Positions 12,651 to 13,765 of a stretch of 13,765 nucleotides of DNA are shown here, in pieces (the stretch's first letter is position 1; each line of letters opens with the position of its first letter). The notes beneath the pieces are model-generated. The model worked only from the letters and a program-made list of their open reading frames with translations, was not told the DNA's origin and did no database searches. Position numbers and translations under genes: made by a program. The stretch comes from Sulfurovum sp. (GTDB taxonomy: Bacteria; Campylobacterota; Campylobacteria; Campylobacterales; Sulfurovaceae), in assembly GCA_021159425.1 (NCBI GenBank), contig JAGGRU010000252.1, forward strand, positions 1 through 13,765, read 5' to 3'.

Positions 12651-13765
12651 CTACTGTGCTCCATCTTTGAGAAAAACTGTTTTAATTGTTTTGATCAATA
12701 TAACAAGATCCATCCAAAGATTCCAGTTTCTTATGTACCAGACATCAAGTTTTACACGTGAATGGAAGTCTACATCGCTTCTCCCACTCACTTGCCATAA
12801 ACCTGTAATGCCTGGTTTTACTGTAAGTACTGTCTCTATCTCCTCACCTATTTTATTTTTTTCACTCAGCATGTATGGTCTTGGACCTATGAAGCTCATA
12901 TCGCCCCTGAAAACATTGAAGACCTGAGGTAATTCGTCCAAAGAGGTACGCCGTAAAAAATGCCCGACCTTTGTGACACGAGGATCGTTTTTATATTTAT
13001 GGTAAGTTTCATAATATGCCATCTCTTCAGGATGATCTTTCAAATAATTTTCCAATATCCCATCGCTATTCTCATGCATGGTCTGAAACTTATAGCAACT
13101 AAATGCTTTGCTACCTTGTCCTAAACGTTTTTGCTTAAAAAAGATCTTTTCATGAGGGGTATTACGCTTTATTTTATAGGCGATAAGCAACATCAGAGGA
13201 ACAAGCAAAGGGAAAATCAGCAGCGTAAGAGAAAAGTCAGATACTTTTTTTAATACACGTCTATATTTACTTTTTAGTCTATTTTGAAAAACAATGAGAT
13301 TTGTCCGTGTATTGGAAAGATCATAAATGTGCGAATGTGTCAAATCATAATCATCCATCAAAGGAATAAAAATAACCTCTTCTCTACTTTTAATTTCTGA
13401 AGATATGACTTTTTTTAATGTAGCAAGGTCACTGTCTTTTGAATTGACAAAGACGGTAGAGTGTTTTTCATGGGCATTAGGTTTCACATACCCCAAATAA
13501 GGGTTACCATAAATTTCATCCGTTAAAAAAGGATCATTCCCGTAGATTTTTGCCTTTTTTTGCCATATTCCCAACTTGTGTAATATTTTTTTACTTATGT
13601 TTTTTGAAAGGGGAATGAGTATCATCATAATTACAAAAGCAATACCTATAACGAATCGTGAATAGTCAATGATCATTTTTGTCATGGCAAGGTAAGCAAA
13701 AATTATAATAGTTGAAAAAATGATCCCTTTGATGATCAATCTGCTTTCATGCCAAAAATCATATC
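12651..13765 (-). CDS. Polyprenyl-phosphate sugar-phosphate transferase, WbaP/WcaJ type, 5' end missing
   Basis: This family moves a sugar phosphate from a nucleotide sugar to undecaprenyl phosphate at the inner membrane, the first step of O-antigen, capsule or exopolysaccharide repeat assembly. The frame is open to the window edge. The apparent start at 13739 is a TTG, and in-frame codons upstream (YDFWHESR) fit the family, so the gene begins outside. Visible from 13739 are membrane helices at about 3-20 and 29-46 and a soluble middle region (about 60-155). The catalytic domain begins with a re-entrant hydrophobic segment (169-188). It then holds FFKQKRLGQGSKAFSCYKFQTM (as 200-221), the catalytic Asp-Glu pair in SLDELPQ (266-272), GDMSFIGPRPYM (279-290) and PGITGLWQVSGR (309-320). 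The several N-terminal helices argue for WbaP/WcaJ rather than the small PglC type. Confidence 0.93.
   Translation of the reverse strand, partial: YDFWHESRLIIKGIIFSTIIIFAYLAMTKMIIDYSRFVIGIAFVIMMILIPLSKNISKKILHKLGIWQKKAKIYGNDPFLTDEIYGNPYLGYVKPNAHEKHSTVFVNSKDSDLATLKKVISSEIKSREEVIFIPLMDDYDLTHSHIYDLSNTRTNLIVFQNRLKSKYRRVLKKVSDFSLTLLIFPLLVPLMLLIAYKIKRNTPHEKIFFKQKRLGQGSKAFSCYKFQTMHENSDGILENYLKDHPEEMAYYETYHKYKNDPRVTKVGHFLRRTSLDELPQVFNVFRGDMSFIGPRPYMLSEKNKIGEEIETVLTVKPGITGLWQVSGRSDVDFHSRVKLDVWYIRNWNLWMDLVILIKTIKTVFLKDGAQ

Overview
The window looks like chromosomal DNA from a low-GC member of the Campylobacterota, possibly Sulfurovum- or Sulfurimonas-like. This is inferred from base composition, protein style and tight, overlapping gene packing; no marker gene proves it. 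There are twelve protein genes (one cut by the right edge), one partial tRNA gene cut by the left edge, and two REPIN-type palindromic elements. No stretch longer than about 120 bases lacks a gene.

Left block, minus strand (about 3767 down to 1): an L,D-transpeptidase, coaE, dapF and a secreted Sel1-repeat protein lie head to tail with gaps or overlaps of only +3, -4 and +8 bases. A tRNA-Val(GAC) with its own TATAAT box follows. DapF makes meso-diaminopimelate and an L,D-transpeptidase normally cross-links it, so the block has a cell-envelope theme.

Central block, plus strand (3853 to 9342): a complete Bat (aerotolerance-type) module in the order BatA, BatB fused to a BatC-like TPR region, BatD, MoxR AAA+ ATPase, DUF58. 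BatA, BatB and BatD are predicted inner-membrane proteins with their main domains in the periplasm. MoxR and DUF58 are cytoplasmic. The first four genes overlap one another, whereas a 98-bp REPIN separates MoxR from DUF58. MoxR-DUF58 usually lead such operons; here they come last. The 85-bp gap between the divergent L,D-transpeptidase and batA holds promoters for both directions and a perfect 14-bp palindrome.

Right block, minus strand (13765 down to 9349): a polyprenyl-phosphate sugar-phosphate transferase (N-terminus beyond the edge), a carbon-nitrogen hydrolase abutting its stop, a protein-L-isoaspartate methyltransferase (pcm) whose stop codon lies in the end of a second REPIN, an unrecognised HTH/coiled-coil protein, and a ChaA-type cation/proton antiporter one base further on. 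The antiporter converges on DUF58 with only 6 bases between stop codons.

The most interesting signal is the pair of REPINs. They belong to two different palindrome families, both with a GTAG tetranucleotide at the foot of the hairpin, and all differences between the two arms of each element preserve pairing within the arm: an A-T to G-C compensatory swap in one and a loop-only change in the other. The first element separates DUF58 from the rest of the Bat operon and leaves it without a visible Shine-Dalgarno.
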